From the NCBI GenBank assembly GCA_040255445.1, contig JBDZUZ010000019.1, forward strand, positions 1 to 33,400: a stretch of 33,400 nt of DNA, in the 5' to 3' direction. Made by a program: the position numbers and the translations under genes. This stretch comes from JBDZUZ01 sp040255445. GTDB taxonomy: Bacteria > Planctomycetota > Phycisphaerae > Phycisphaerales > UBA1924. The notes under the pieces are model-generated. The model made no database searches. It was not told where the DNA came from and saw nothing but the letters and a program-made list of their open reading frames with translations. Below, one piece after another: positions 15,261-24,697 of this stretch (its first letter is position 1; each line of letters begins with the position of its first letter).

Positions 15261-16967
15261 GGCGGCCTCGTTGAACTCGCGTCGGCCGGCGAGTGAGCCG
15301 CGGAAGCGGGACTCGAGCGCGGTCTCGCGGATCGCGTCTTCATCGATCGCGATGGGCATGATGATGCTGAACATCGAGCCGCGGCCGGGCTCGCTGACGA
15401 GCTGGATCTGGGCGTGCAGGATCGTGGCGAGTTCCTTGCAGATCGCCAGGCCCAGGCCGGTGCCGGCGTGCTCGCGGGTGTGGCCGCCGTTGAGCTGGTA
15501 GAACTTGTCGAAGATCTTGTCCTGCTCATCGGTGGGGATGCCCGGGCCGTTGTCGATGACGCTGACGCGGACGCGCTCCTCGTCGCCCGCGGCGGCGGGG
15601 ACGAGCCGCTCGGCGCGGAGCGTGATCTGCGGGACGCGGCCGGTGCGCTCGATGGGCTCGATGAACTTGACTGCGTTGCTGAGGAAGTTGAAGACGATCT
15701 GCTGGAACTTCTTGGGGTCGGTGCGGATCAGGGGCACTTCATCGGCGACCTCGACCTTGACCGCGACCTGTTTGCGCTCGGCGAGCGGGTAGATGAGCCC
15801 GGCGAGCGCTTCGCACACATCGCGGACGTTCATCATGTCGACGGCGAGCTCGACGCGGCCGGCCTCGATCTTGGCCATCTCCAGCAGCGTGTTGATCATG
15901 GAGAGGAGATTGCGGCCGGCGGTGAGGATGTTGTCGAGGTAGCGCATGCGCTTCTGGAGCGCGGGCGTCTCCTGGCCCTTGGCGACATCGGCCTTTGCGA
16001 CCTCCATGAGCAGTTCGGCGAAACCGATGATCGAGTTGAGGGGCGTGCGCAGCTCGTGACTCACGTTCGCGAGGAACTCGCCCTTGACCTTGGCGGTCTG
16101 GTACAGAACGGAGTTGGTCTCGGTGAGCTCGTTGAGCTTGAGATCGAGCGCGGCGTTGATGCCGCGGAGGCGGTCCTGCGAGCTCTGCAGGTCGTTGAGC
16201 ATGGAGTTGAAGGTGTCGGCGAGCTGCTGGAACTCGTCGCCGGTGCTGATGGTGGCGCGGGTGGAGAGGTTGCCCTCGCGGACGCGCTCGGCGGTGCGTT
16301 CGAGGCTGAGCACCGGTTCGAGCACCAGTTTCTGCGTCAGGATGTAGAACACGATCAGCGCGAGCACGAGCACCGCTGCGCCCGCGACCACGAGGTAGAG
16401 CGTGTTGAAGAGCAGCATGCGCGTCGCCTCGACCGAGCGGCGTTCGAGGACGATCAGCGAAGCGAGGGTCGGCGCTCCGGCGCGGGCGGAACGCTCCGCC
16501 ATGGCGTAGCGGTATTCGCGGCTGGTGCCGGACCACTGCGAGTCCTGGAAGTCGTACCGGTCCGGGTTGGACTGCAGAGACCGAAGGGCACGCCGGATGA
16601 AGCGGTCGGACTCGGCCATCGCGGTCGCCTCATCGAGGCTGAGCCGGCGGGCGACCACGCCGCCCCGCTCGACGGGCCGGGCGAACTCGGGGGTCTCGAG
16701 TTCCGGGCCGACCGCGGTGCTCGGGGTGGGCTCGGCGCCCGGCTCGGCGGGCGTGACCGCCGGGGCGTTGCCGACCTCCGCCGCGGCGGCCTGGCGATCG
16801 AGGTGGTCCCACGTCGCCGCCATCTGACGGGAGAGCTCGAGCTGCCCCTGATCGATGAGCGAGGTCATGCGGAACCAGGGGAAGGTCAGGGCGGCGAGGA
16901 CGATGAGCACCGTGGCCCCACCGAAGAGGACCAGGCACTTGGTCGCCAGTGACATCCCGTTCCACAT
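15237..16967 (-). CDS. Membrane sensor histidine kinase
   Basis: The 576-residue protein is a two-component sensor kinase. A first transmembrane helix is at about 10-30, an extracytoplasmic sensor region of about 150 residues with an Ala/Pro/Glu-rich middle follows, and the second helix is at about 184-210. Then come HAMP (about 211-265), a coiled coil (about 255-295), HisKA with the phosphoacceptor His304 in SHELRTP, and a HATPase domain with the N box around NFLSNAVKF (427-435), DNGPGI (472-477) and GTGLGL (502-507). All catalytic boxes are intact. No response regulator is nearby, so the partner is unknown. ATG 16967 is preferred over far-upstream frame continuation. It converges on the YraN gene with a 24-nt overlap. 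Confidence 0.95.
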   Translation of the reverse strand: MWNGMSLATKCLVLFGGATVLIVLAALTFPWFRMTSLIDQGQLELSRQMAATWDHLDRQAAAAEVGNAPAVTPAEPGAEPTPSTAVGPELETPEFARPVERGGVVARRLSLDEATAMAESDRFIRRALRSLQSNPDRYDFQDSQWSGTSREYRYAMAERSARAGAPTLASLIVLERRSVEATRMLLFNTLYLVVAGAAVLVLALIVFYILTQKLVLEPVLSLERTAERVREGNLSTRATISTGDEFQQLADTFNSMLNDLQSSQDRLRGINAALDLKLNELTETNSVLYQTAKVKGEFLANVSHELRTPLNSIIGFAELLMEVAKADVAKGQETPALQKRMRYLDNILTAGRNLLSMINTLLEMAKIEAGRVELAVDMMNVRDVCEALAGLIYPLAERKQVAVKVEVADEVPLIRTDPKKFQQIVFNFLSNAVKFIEPIERTGRVPQITLRAERLVPAAAGDEERVRVSVIDNGPGIPTDEQDKIFDKFYQLNGGHTREHAGTGLGLAICKELATILHAQIQLVSEPGRGSMFSIIMPIAIDEDAIRETALESRFRGSLAGRREFNEAASAEADAG

Positions 16968-17077
16968 CGCCTGAGTGTATGGGACGGGGCCGGGGTGCCG
17001 AAAACGGCCGTAAGCCGTTGAGGTCGGGGGTGTTGGAAGGCGGATCGGCGGGGCTGTGCGCGTACCATCCCCCCGCG

Positions 17078-18946
17078 ATGTCCCAGAGCGATGCAAAGAC
17101 GACAGATCTGACAGCCGGAACGGGTGGCTGCTGCGGCGGCGGGTGCGGCTCTGCGCCGGCGGAAACGCAGGCCGAGGGCCCGGCGACGCGGAAGGTCTAC
17201 CTGGAGACATTCGGCTGCCAGATGAACGAGCTCGATTCCGAGTTGGTGTCGGGACAGCTGCGGGCCCTTGGGTACCGATTCACGGCGGATGCCGATGAGG
17301 CGAGCGTGGTCCTGTACAACACCTGCTCGGTCCGCGAGCACGCGGAGCAGAAGGTGTGGTCGCGGCTGGGCGAGCTCGCGGTGCGGAAGCGCACCGAGCC
17401 GGGGCTGGTGGTGGGCGTGCTGGGGTGCATGGCGGAGCGCGACGGTGTTGACCTCACCCGCCGCATGCCGGTTGTGGATGTTCTCTGCGGGCCGGGCGAG
17501 CTCGACAAGCTGCCGGGGCTGCTCGACAACGCCGTGCGGACGCGCGAGAGCATGCTCGCGGATGAGCCGGGGGGGTATGGGCCGGCGCGGGACACGGGGA
17601 TCGTGCCGGCGGCGGAGCGGTCGGCGCGGCAGGTGGCGTTGCAGGGCTCGGCCAGCCGGCGGTCGTCGACGCTCGCCGCGGCGGAGGATTCGCTCGAACT
17701 CCTGGATCTGTCGCGGTCGGTGAGCCCGGTTGATTCCGATGGCGACGGAGTGCGCCGCTCTGCGTACGTGCGGATCACGCGGGGCTGCAACAAGTTCTGC
17801 ACGTACTGCGTGGTGCCGTTCACGCGCGGGGCGGAGATCCACCGCCCGCCGCAGCACATCATCGATGAATGCAAGCGGCTCACCGATGCCGGCGTGATCG
17901 AGATCACGCTGCTGGGGCAGACGGTCAATCACTACCGCTACGAGCACGGCGCGGCGGTGACGATCGGCGGCGTGGTGCAGCCGCAGAAGGGCCGCAGTTA
18001 CACGGGCGGGCACCGGCGCGACCCGTTCAAGAGCGAATCAACCACCACCTTCGCGGACCTCCTCGCCCGTATCCACGAGGAAGTGCCGCAGATCCAGCGG
18101 CTGCGGTTCGTCACAAGCTACCCGCGCGACTTCGGCGACGATGTGCTCGAAGTCATCCGCGATCACCCGCGGATCTGCCGCTACCTGCACGTCCCCGCGC
18201 AGACGGGCAGCAATCGCATGCTCAAGCTGATGAACCGCGGGTACACGATCGAGGAGTACGACGACTTCCTCGCGCGGACGCGGGCGTTCCTGGATCAGCC
18301 CGAGATCGGCCGCCCGCTGATGCTCTCGGGCGACATCATCGTCGGCTTCCCGACCGAGACCGAAGAGGATCACGCGGCGACGGCGGCCCTTCTCGAACGC
18401 TCGCGGTACAAGAACGCCTTCATCTTCAAGTACTCGCCGCGTCCCGGCACGGTCGCCTTCGACAAGATGGTCGATGATGTGTCCGACGCCGACAAACGGC
18501 GCCGCAACAACGAACTGCTCGCGCTGCAGAACCGCATCAGCGAGGAGATCGGGCGCGAGCAGATCGGCCGCACGTTCGAGTGCATCGTCGAGGGCTTCAG
18601 CCGGCGGACCCTCAAGAAGAGCGGCATGACCGGCGCGGACCTCAAGAAGAGCGGGATGATCGCGATCACCATCGGCGGTCGCAGCACGAGCGGAGTGCCC
18701 GCCGTGAGCGGTGGGTCCTGCCGCGTTGATGGCGGGTCGGTGGGTGTGCTCGATGCGGAACCCACGGCGGCCACTGCTGCGAATGTCGCCGGCGATGAGA
18801 TCGTGCAACTCTCAGCGCGGACCGATGGCGACCTGATCGTGTTCCTCGACCGGCCGGCCTCCGAGGCACGGTCGATGATCGGGCGGATGGTGCGGGCGCG
18901 CATTACTTCTGCGCAGGGCCTCGGTCTTGCGGGCGAATTGATCTAG
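17078..18946 (+). CDS. miaB: tRNA-2-methylthio-N6-dimethylallyladenosine synthase
   Basis: This 622-residue radical SAM methylthiotransferase modifies A37 of tRNAs that read UNN codons. The N-terminal UPF0004 domain has its three cluster cysteines (C47 in FGCQMNE, C83 in NTCSVRE, C117 in GCMAER). The radical SAM motif CNKFCTYC supplies C237, C241 and C244, and the TRAM domain lies at the C-terminus. MiaB is usually 440-480 residues. The excess consists of a Cys-rich N-terminal stretch with C18, C19 and C23, an insertion of about 45 residues before the radical SAM motif (about 160-205), an insertion near 288-330 and an expanded TRAM region with a duplicated LKKSGM motif. ATG 17078 starts before the Cys-rich part. 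Confidence 0.94.
   Translation: MSQSDAKTTDLTAGTGGCCGGGCGSAPAETQAEGPATRKVYLETFGCQMNELDSELVSGQLRALGYRFTADADEASVVLYNTCSVREHAEQKVWSRLGELAVRKRTEPGLVVGVLGCMAERDGVDLTRRMPVVDVLCGPGELDKLPGLLDNAVRTRESMLADEPGGYGPARDTGIVPAAERSARQVALQGSASRRSSTLAAAEDSLELLDLSRSVSPVDSDGDGVRRSAYVRITRGCNKFCTYCVVPFTRGAEIHRPPQHIIDECKRLTDAGVIEITLLGQTVNHYRYEHGAAVTIGGVVQPQKGRSYTGGHRRDPFKSESTTTFADLLARIHEEVPQIQRLRFVTSYPRDFGDDVLEVIRDHPRICRYLHVPAQTGSNRMLKLMNRGYTIEEYDDFLARTRAFLDQPEIGRPLMLSGDIIVGFPTETEEDHAATAALLERSRYKNAFIFKYSPRPGTVAFDKMVDDVSDADKRRRNNELLALQNRISEEIGREQIGRTFECIVEGFSRRTLKKSGMTGADLKKSGMIAITIGGRSTSGVPAVSGGSCRVDGGSVGVLDAEPTAATAANVAGDEIVQLSARTDGDLIVFLDRPASEARSMIGRMVRARITSAQGLGLAGELI
18611..18660 (+). repeat. Two-copy 30-nt-period repeat inside miaB
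   Basis: The stretches starting at 18611 and 18641 match at 18 of 19 positions (CTCAAGAAGAGCGG-type sequence) and encode LKKSGM twice, 10 residues apart, inside the TRAM region. It is a recent internal duplication within coding sequence. Confidence 0.85.
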
Positions 18947-18947
18947 G

Positions 18948-21900
18948 TCAGTCCTCGAAGCGCTCGGTTGCACGCCGCTTCGCCGCCAGGAGGCCTGATC
19001 CGGCCTCTTTGTCTTCCCTGCCGCTCGCGCTGGCTCGGTCGACGATCGGCGCGGAGGAGGCGGCGTCCTTGACCGCGGCGAGACGCTCCTTCCGCCGGCG
19101 GTCGCGGGCCTGCGCTGCGAGCTTCGCGGCGTCGTCGCTCGAGAGCGAGATCGCGGGCTCGGTCGTCGCCACCGGCTGTGCCGACCGGCCGGAGCGCAGC
19201 GCATCCATCGTCGCCGCGGCCTGTCCGCCGCGTGCCTCGATCGAGCGGCGGGCGGCATCGACGACGCCCGCGCCGAACGCGCGGCTGACCCAGCGATCCC
19301 ACGCGATCCGCCGCGTCGCGACATCGGCGAGGAACACCGCGATCGCCCAGGAGAGCAGCACAGGCCAGAGCGGTGTGACCGCCTCACGCGGCGGGATGCC
19401 GGCGCGGTTGAAGAGCTCCGCCGCGGCGGGGTCGGCGAGATCAAGCACCCGCCCGCCGGCCTCGGCGGCGATCGCTTCGAGTAACTCCGCGTTGTCCTCG
19501 AAGACCCGGAACTCATCGCCCTCGCCGACGGTGCCGCCGACGGTGACGGGCTCGAGCCGCTGATCGCCGCGGCGCGGCTTCACCAGCGCGACGTAGCTCC
19601 CGGGGTCTGTCGCATCGATCGCGGCCTCGTACACGCCCGGTCCGGTCTGCATCAGGCGGATCTCGCGGGCATCGCCGCGGGGCGTGAAAACGGTGGCAGG
19701 CATCTCGACGCCGTCGATCGGGCGGCCGTCGTCGTCGAGCGCTTCGATGCGGATGGCGAGCCGGCCGTCCTGCGGCGTGGCCCCGGCCTGGAAGGTACGC
19801 GAAGTCGGCTGGCGCGAGGCGCCGCGGGTGACCTGCGTCCAGAACTGCTGGTAGCCGGGCCAGTCGAGCCACGGCTGGGCCCACTCGTGCGCATCGCTGG
19901 TGAAAGCGACGACGCGGCCGAGGCCGACGTTCCAGTGCGCCAGCAGCGGCTCGTTCGCCGGCGTGACCATCGGGAGCAGGATCGTCGGCTCTTCGCGGCG
20001 GCGCGTGAGCACGATGCCGTTCAATGGCGGCGGCGTGCCCAGCCCCTCGACGAACGCCGAGCCGGTGTCGCGAATGACCGGCTCGAAGGGGCTCTCGCGG
20101 ATGAGCGGGGTGCGCACAACGCGGACGGCTTTGAGGAAGATCTGCGGGAGCGCGAGCGGGTTGACCGCGTTGTAGAACGTGCCGCCGCCGCGCTCGGCCA
20201 TGCGAGCGAGGCTGCCGGTATCGGCGTCGTCGCCAACGGCGATCGTCGAAATCCGGATGCCATCCGCGGCCATGCTCGCGGCGATGTCGGGGAGGCTCTC
20301 GCTCGAACGGCTGCGGCCGTCGGTCAGAACGACAACGTGTCGGAGCTTGGCCTCGGACTTGCGCAACTGATCGCGGGCGAGGTAGAGCGCGGGCGCCATG
20401 TCGGTGCCGCCGCCCGAACCGATCGAGAGGATGCGCTGGGCGACCTCCTCGGGCTTGTCGTTCCGCCGCAGCGGGATGAGTACATCGGCGATGCTGTTGA
20501 AGGTGACAACGGCGACCTCATCACTCTTGTCGAGCGAACGCGCGGCGAGCGCGGCGGCGGCGTTGGCGACGGCCTGCTGTGTATCGGTGGAGCCGAGCAC
20601 GGTGCGGCGCATCGAGCCGGAGTTGTCAAGGATGAAGACGGTCGCCGCCTCGGGCGCCACCAGGCGTTCGGGCAGGTCGAGCCGCACCGGCAGGATCTCG
20701 GCGAGATCAGAGCCGATCCAGCCGCCCGCGCCGAACGAGTCGGGCCCCCCCACCATCGCGAGCCCGCCGCCCAGATCGCGGACATACGCCATGAGCTGCT
20801 GCTGCATCGCCGGCGGCACCACATCGGCGGGGACGTTCTCCAGGATGATCATGTCGAAGGCCTGGAGCCCGATGAGATCGCCCGGGATCGCGCCGGACGC
20901 GATGACCTGAGTTGCGATCCCGTTTTCCTCGAGCGCGGCCGCGAGCGTGCTGCCGGCCCCGCCGGCGCGGCCTCCGCTGACACCGTCGACCAGGAGCACG
21001 CTGCCCTTGCCCGGCGTGATGGTGAACGCCTCCGCGGCGTTGTTCTCAGCGACGCGATCACCGCTGCGGGCCTGACCACCCTCGGTCTCGATGATGTCGG
21101 GCTCGAAGACCGCGCGGAAGCGGTGCACGCGGCCTTGATCCAGCGGCACGGAGACCACCTGCACGCTCAGGCCCGGTTCGAGCGTGAGCCGCCGGCCGGG
21201 ACCCTCTTCGCCCGCGGCGGCGATGTCGAGCTGCTGGCCTTCGCGGTAGAGCCGCAGGGTGCCGGTCGAGCGCCCGGTCGAGCGGAGCACAACGCGGGCG
21301 CTGACCGTCGATTCCGCCGCGGCCGTGGGCGGGACATCGACGGACTCGACGACCACTTCACTCTCGAGGTTGTAGCGGATCGGCACGACATCGATGGCGA
21401 GCGGGCTGCCGGACCGCAGCTCGCGGATCGCCGCGAGCGCAGCGCCGCCGGTCTCGTGCCCATCGGAGAAGAGCACGATCCGCCCGGCGGCATCGGGCGG
21501 GATCAACGCTCGGCCGAGGCGGATGGCCTCGGCGATGTTGGTGCCCTGACGCATCGTGACATCGAAACCGCGTTCGAGCACGTTCCCGCGCGAGGGCGTG
21601 GCAACGGCGGCGGCGGCGCCATCGAAGACGACGATGCCGAGCAGGTCCTCGGGCCCTCTTCGCGCGGAAGCGACGGCGAGATAGCGGCGCACGGCCTCGA
21701 CCGCGTCGATCCGTTCGCCGTTCTCGATGGTCTGATCGCCGAAACGGCGGACCGAGCCCGAGACATCGATCACGGCGACCGCGGCGAGGATCGAGGTGCG
21801 CCGGACCGACGCCGCGGACGCCAGCATCGCGAGAATCAGCGCGAGAAGAGCGAAGCGCAGAATGATCGCGCTGGCCCGGCGCGACGGCGTCATCGCCACG

Positions 21901-21983
21901 AACCAGACCGCGGCGAGGAAGACGATCGGCGCTGCCAGGAGCAGCAGCCAGAACCATTCGGGTTGCTCGAAGCGGATTGGCAC
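18948..21983 (-). CDS. Large membrane protein with two VWA domains and a glutamine-amidotransferase-like domain
   Basis: The 1011-residue product starts with two transmembrane helices (about 10-31 and 39-60), as in BatA-type proteins. A first VWA domain begins at DVSGS (73-77, a MIDAS metal-binding motif). A beta-rich region follows to about 320, then a segment like class I glutamine amidotransferase folds (about 330-440, without an obvious catalytic Cys), then a second VWA domain starting at DNSGSM near 452 with TFNS, GGGTDM and LTDG motifs in order. The C-terminus has one more helix near 865-885 and a charged tail. VWA proteins mediate metal-dependent protein contacts. The stop is 1 nt from miaB's. 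It lies just downstream of the Q-rich membrane protein gene, probably in one operon. Confidence 0.9.
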   Translation of the reverse strand: MPIRFEQPEWFWLLLLAAPIVFLAAVWFVAMTPSRRASAIILRFALLALILAMLASAASVRRTSILAAVAVIDVSGSVRRFGDQTIENGERIDAVEAVRRYLAVASARRGPEDLLGIVVFDGAAAAVATPSRGNVLERGFDVTMRQGTNIAEAIRLGRALIPPDAAGRIVLFSDGHETGGAALAAIRELRSGSPLAIDVVPIRYNLESEVVVESVDVPPTAAAESTVSARVVLRSTGRSTGTLRLYREGQQLDIAAAGEEGPGRRLTLEPGLSVQVVSVPLDQGRVHRFRAVFEPDIIETEGGQARSGDRVAENNAAEAFTITPGKGSVLLVDGVSGGRAGGAGSTLAAALEENGIATQVIASGAIPGDLIGLQAFDMIILENVPADVVPPAMQQQLMAYVRDLGGGLAMVGGPDSFGAGGWIGSDLAEILPVRLDLPERLVAPEAATVFILDNSGSMRRTVLGSTDTQQAVANAAAALAARSLDKSDEVAVVTFNSIADVLIPLRRNDKPEEVAQRILSIGSGGGTDMAPALYLARDQLRKSEAKLRHVVVLTDGRSRSSESLPDIAASMAADGIRISTIAVGDDADTGSLARMAERGGGTFYNAVNPLALPQIFLKAVRVVRTPLIRESPFEPVIRDTGSAFVEGLGTPPPLNGIVLTRRREEPTILLPMVTPANEPLLAHWNVGLGRVVAFTSDAHEWAQPWLDWPGYQQFWTQVTRGASRQPTSRTFQAGATPQDGRLAIRIEALDDDGRPIDGVEMPATVFTPRGDAREIRLMQTGPGVYEAAIDATDPGSYVALVKPRRGDQRLEPVTVGGTVGEGDEFRVFEDNAELLEAIAAEAGGRVLDLADPAAAELFNRAGIPPREAVTPLWPVLLSWAIAVFLADVATRRIAWDRWVSRAFGAGVVDAARRSIEARGGQAAATMDALRSGRSAQPVATTEPAISLSSDDAAKLAAQARDRRRKERLAAVKDAASSAPIVDRASASGREDKEAGSGLLAAKRRATERFED

Positions 21984-21989
21984 GGTGGA

Positions 21990-24653
21990 TCAGTTCTTGG
22001 GTGCGGTCGGTCGGGGCGCATCGGCCGCGTCCTGGAGCGGCGCCGGCGTGTCGGCGCGGTCGATGTAGCGGCGGAAGACGCGGCGGATGAGATCGGAGCG
22101 ACGCGGCGGCACGGCCTGCTGTTCGATGGCTTCCTCGGCGCCCGCGGCGGCCTGCCGCATGGCCTGAGCAAGCGACTCGCGGGAGACGCCCGACCGGTCG
22201 CCATCGGGCCGCGGGTTGAGCCACTCGGCGATGGTGCGTTCGGGCAGCTCCGTCGCCGGGCCGCCGGATGCATCGACCTGCTCGGTAGCGCGGTTGGTGA
22301 TGCGGGGCGGGGGCGTCCGCTGGGCATCGCCATCGCCCTCGAAGCCGGAGCCGAGCTCGCGGGCAAGACGCTCGAACTCCTCGCGCTCCTGCGGCGTGGC
22401 GCGGTTCAGCATCTCCTCGGCCTGGCGACGAAGTCGCTGCGCGTTGTCGCGGTCGTTCTGCGCGTTGCGCTGGTTCTGGGCCATGCGCTTGAGCTGCTCC
22501 TGGAGCGGGCCCATGCCCTCGCGTTGCTGGTCCTGCTGACCCTGACCGCTGACGCCGCCTGGCTGCTGTTGCTGGCCCGGCTGTTGGCCCGGCTGCGACT
22601 GCGCGCCGGGTTGACCCTCGCTGCCAGGCTGCGGTGCGGACTGCGGGGCGTTCTGCTCGCTGCCCTGCTGCTGGCCGCCGGGCGCGGCATCGGGGCGGCC
22701 GCCCTGCGCATCGGGTGAGGGCTGCGGCCGCTGCTGCTCACCGCCCTGACCCTGCGAGCCGGGCTGGGGATCCTGTCCCGGTTGCGCGGGCTGGCCCTGC
22801 GGCTGCTCTCCCGGCCGCGGCGCAGCGCCGGTCGGCTGACCGGGCTGCTGCTGGCCGGGCTGGCCGGCGCCCTCGCGCTGACCGGGTTGCTGCTGCTGTT
22901 CGCCCGGCTGTTGCTGAGGCGTCGGCTGCTGCTGGCCTTCGGATTGTCCCTGCTCGCCGCCGGGCTGCTGCTGTGGCTGCTCACCCGGCTGCGGCTGCTG
23001 CTGTGACTGGGTCTGATCGCCCTGCTGCCGGGGCTGCGGCTGGGATTGGGGCTGGGATTGCGGCTGTGATCGGGGCTGCTGCGGATTGCGGAGATTCTCG
23101 GCGGTCTCGCGCAACGATTCGCGAAGTTCGTCTGTGGGTGACTGTTGCTGTCGATCGCCCTGGCGCGGGTTCTGCGGATCGGGCTGGCTTTGCGGTTGGG
23201 TTTGTGATTGGCCTTGCGATTGGCTCTTCGGTTGGGATTGCGCTGACGACTCGCCGTTCTGCCGACGCTCCGCATCGGCGTTGCGTTCCTCGCTTTGCGG
23301 CCGATCCTCCGAACGCTGGCCTTCCCGCCGCTCCGCCTCGCTGCGCTGCTGCGCATCGGGCTGGTTCGGCTGGCTTTGGGGCTGGCTCTGGGGTTGGCCT
23401 TGCGGCTGGCTCTGGGGCTGGCTTTGGCGCGGATTCTGATTCTGCTCGGGCCGCGCGGGCGAATCGGGCCGTGTCGGTTCGGGCGGTTGCGGCCGGGACG
23501 GATCCTGCTCGCGCTGCCGGGGCTGCGGATCTGTTGGCGGCGGGGTCGGCGGTGTTGGCTGCGTCTCAGGAGAACCGGAAGGCTCTTGCGATTCGGCGCC
23601 CGAGGCGTCGCCACCATCCGGCGACGCTGACTCTTTCGACTCGCGATCAAGGGCGCTGGCGAGCCGCTCGAGCTCGCGGGCGACCTGCTCGCGCTGATCG
23701 CTGGGCAACTGCTCGATCGCCTCGGCCAGCGACTGTGCTTCGCGGGCGGCGCGATCGAAGTCGCCGCGGCGGAGCGCATCGGCGAGCGGCGCGGCGGGGC
23801 TCTCCTGGGTCACGCTCTCCTCGGCGGCGTTGAGCCGCTCGATGAGTTCATCTCGGCCGCTCTGCGCCGACTCGGCGCGGCGCTCGAGTTCCTCCGCGGC
23901 GGTCTGTGCCGCGTGCGCGATCCGCGATCGGGCCTCATCAGCCGGCACCTGGCCCGACCGCAGTTCATCCTCGAGCCGCGCGATCTCGTCGAGCTGGCGC
24001 TGGGCCGCGGCGGGCGCATCGGGCCCGGCCGCCTCGCGGACGGCTTCGGCAACGGCGCTCGCCTGCTCGATCACCTCGCGGCGCTCGACGCTGGCGGCAA
24101 CGGGATCGACTCGGGTCGGAGGCTCGACCGACAGCGCCGGCACGAACACGAGCCCGGCGACCGCCGCGGCGGCGATCGGAGGCCACCACGCCCAACGATT
24201 CCAGCGTGGACGGGCAACGACACGGGCCGGGTCAACGCCAGCGGCCTCGGACTCGGCCTGCGCGAGAAGGATCGCGACGAACGGGTCGTCCGCGCGGGCC
24301 TCGAGCGCGAGCGCGGAAGAAAGCCGATCGCGCAGTTGCAACTGATCATCGATCCTGGCCGCGGCGTGCATCACGCTCCAGCGGCGGAGCGATGCGGCGA
24401 CCACGCCCGCGGCGATCCCCAGACCGAGCGGAAGACCGACCGCCAGCGTCCAGACAGCGGGGTCGGATGCCGACTCCGCGGGACCGGCGCCCAGCTTGAT
24501 CGCGATCACCGCCGCGACGCTCACCGCACTGCCCGCGATCAGCCCCAGCCCGATCCGCTCGACGAGGCGACGACGCCACTCCCGCGCGGCGACGGCGGCG
24601 GCGACGCGGCGGACGCCGGTGAGACGGCCGGGATGGTCCGGGCGGGGCATCAT
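21990..24653 (-). CDS. Membrane protein with a very long Gln/Pro/Gly-rich disordered tract
   Basis: The 887-residue product has three membrane helices (about 36-56, 67-89 and 152-172) and a coiled-coil-like Glu/Ala/Arg region (about 180-330). A tract of about 390 residues (about 340-730) is built almost only of Gln, Pro, Gly, Ser and Arg with repeated QSQPQ and QQPG motifs. The C-terminus is structured again: a helical charged segment followed by RRSDLIRRVFRRYIDRA. The layout resembles the DUF4175-like proteins found with VWA/MoxR genes, which is an inference. The tract is coded across about 22,460-23,630. It starts 44 nt from the divergent trpD and ends 6 nt before the VWA gene, so the two are probably translated from one mRNA. 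Confidence 0.85.
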   Translation of the reverse strand: MMPRPDHPGRLTGVRRVAAAVAAREWRRRLVERIGLGLIAGSAVSVAAVIAIKLGAGPAESASDPAVWTLAVGLPLGLGIAAGVVAASLRRWSVMHAAARIDDQLQLRDRLSSALALEARADDPFVAILLAQAESEAAGVDPARVVARPRWNRWAWWPPIAAAAVAGLVFVPALSVEPPTRVDPVAASVERREVIEQASAVAEAVREAAGPDAPAAAQRQLDEIARLEDELRSGQVPADEARSRIAHAAQTAAEELERRAESAQSGRDELIERLNAAEESVTQESPAAPLADALRRGDFDRAAREAQSLAEAIEQLPSDQREQVARELERLASALDRESKESASPDGGDASGAESQEPSGSPETQPTPPTPPPTDPQPRQREQDPSRPQPPEPTRPDSPARPEQNQNPRQSQPQSQPQGQPQSQPQSQPNQPDAQQRSEAERREGQRSEDRPQSEERNADAERRQNGESSAQSQPKSQSQGQSQTQPQSQPDPQNPRQGDRQQQSPTDELRESLRETAENLRNPQQPRSQPQSQPQSQPQPRQQGDQTQSQQQPQPGEQPQQQPGGEQGQSEGQQQPTPQQQPGEQQQQPGQREGAGQPGQQQPGQPTGAAPRPGEQPQGQPAQPGQDPQPGSQGQGGEQQRPQPSPDAQGGRPDAAPGGQQQGSEQNAPQSAPQPGSEGQPGAQSQPGQQPGQQQQPGGVSGQGQQDQQREGMGPLQEQLKRMAQNQRNAQNDRDNAQRLRRQAEEMLNRATPQEREEFERLARELGSGFEGDGDAQRTPPPRITNRATEQVDASGGPATELPERTIAEWLNPRPDGDRSGVSRESLAQAMRQAAAGAEEAIEQQAVPPRRSDLIRRVFRRYIDRADTPAPLQDAADAPRPTAPKN
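22463..23633 (-). repeat. Low-complexity DNA coding for the Gln/Pro/Gly tract
   Basis: The plus strand is a mosaic of GCTG, TTGCTG and GGCTGGG runs that read as CAG/CAA, CCG and GGC codons on the minus strand. Units are degenerate, with CAG and CAA mixed, so it is an old, drifting repeat rather than a fresh microsatellite. Long plus-strand frames over it are shadows. Confidence 0.85.
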
Positions 24654-24697
24654 GGGATGGTACGAATCCGGAGGCCGGTTCGATCGCTACCTTGGGG

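Noticed and set aside
19887..22718. 943-residue plus-strand open frame
   Set aside because: It is antisense to the VWA and Q-rich genes; long antisense frames are expected in DNA this GC-rich, and the product is Arg/Ala/Asp-skewed with no family match.
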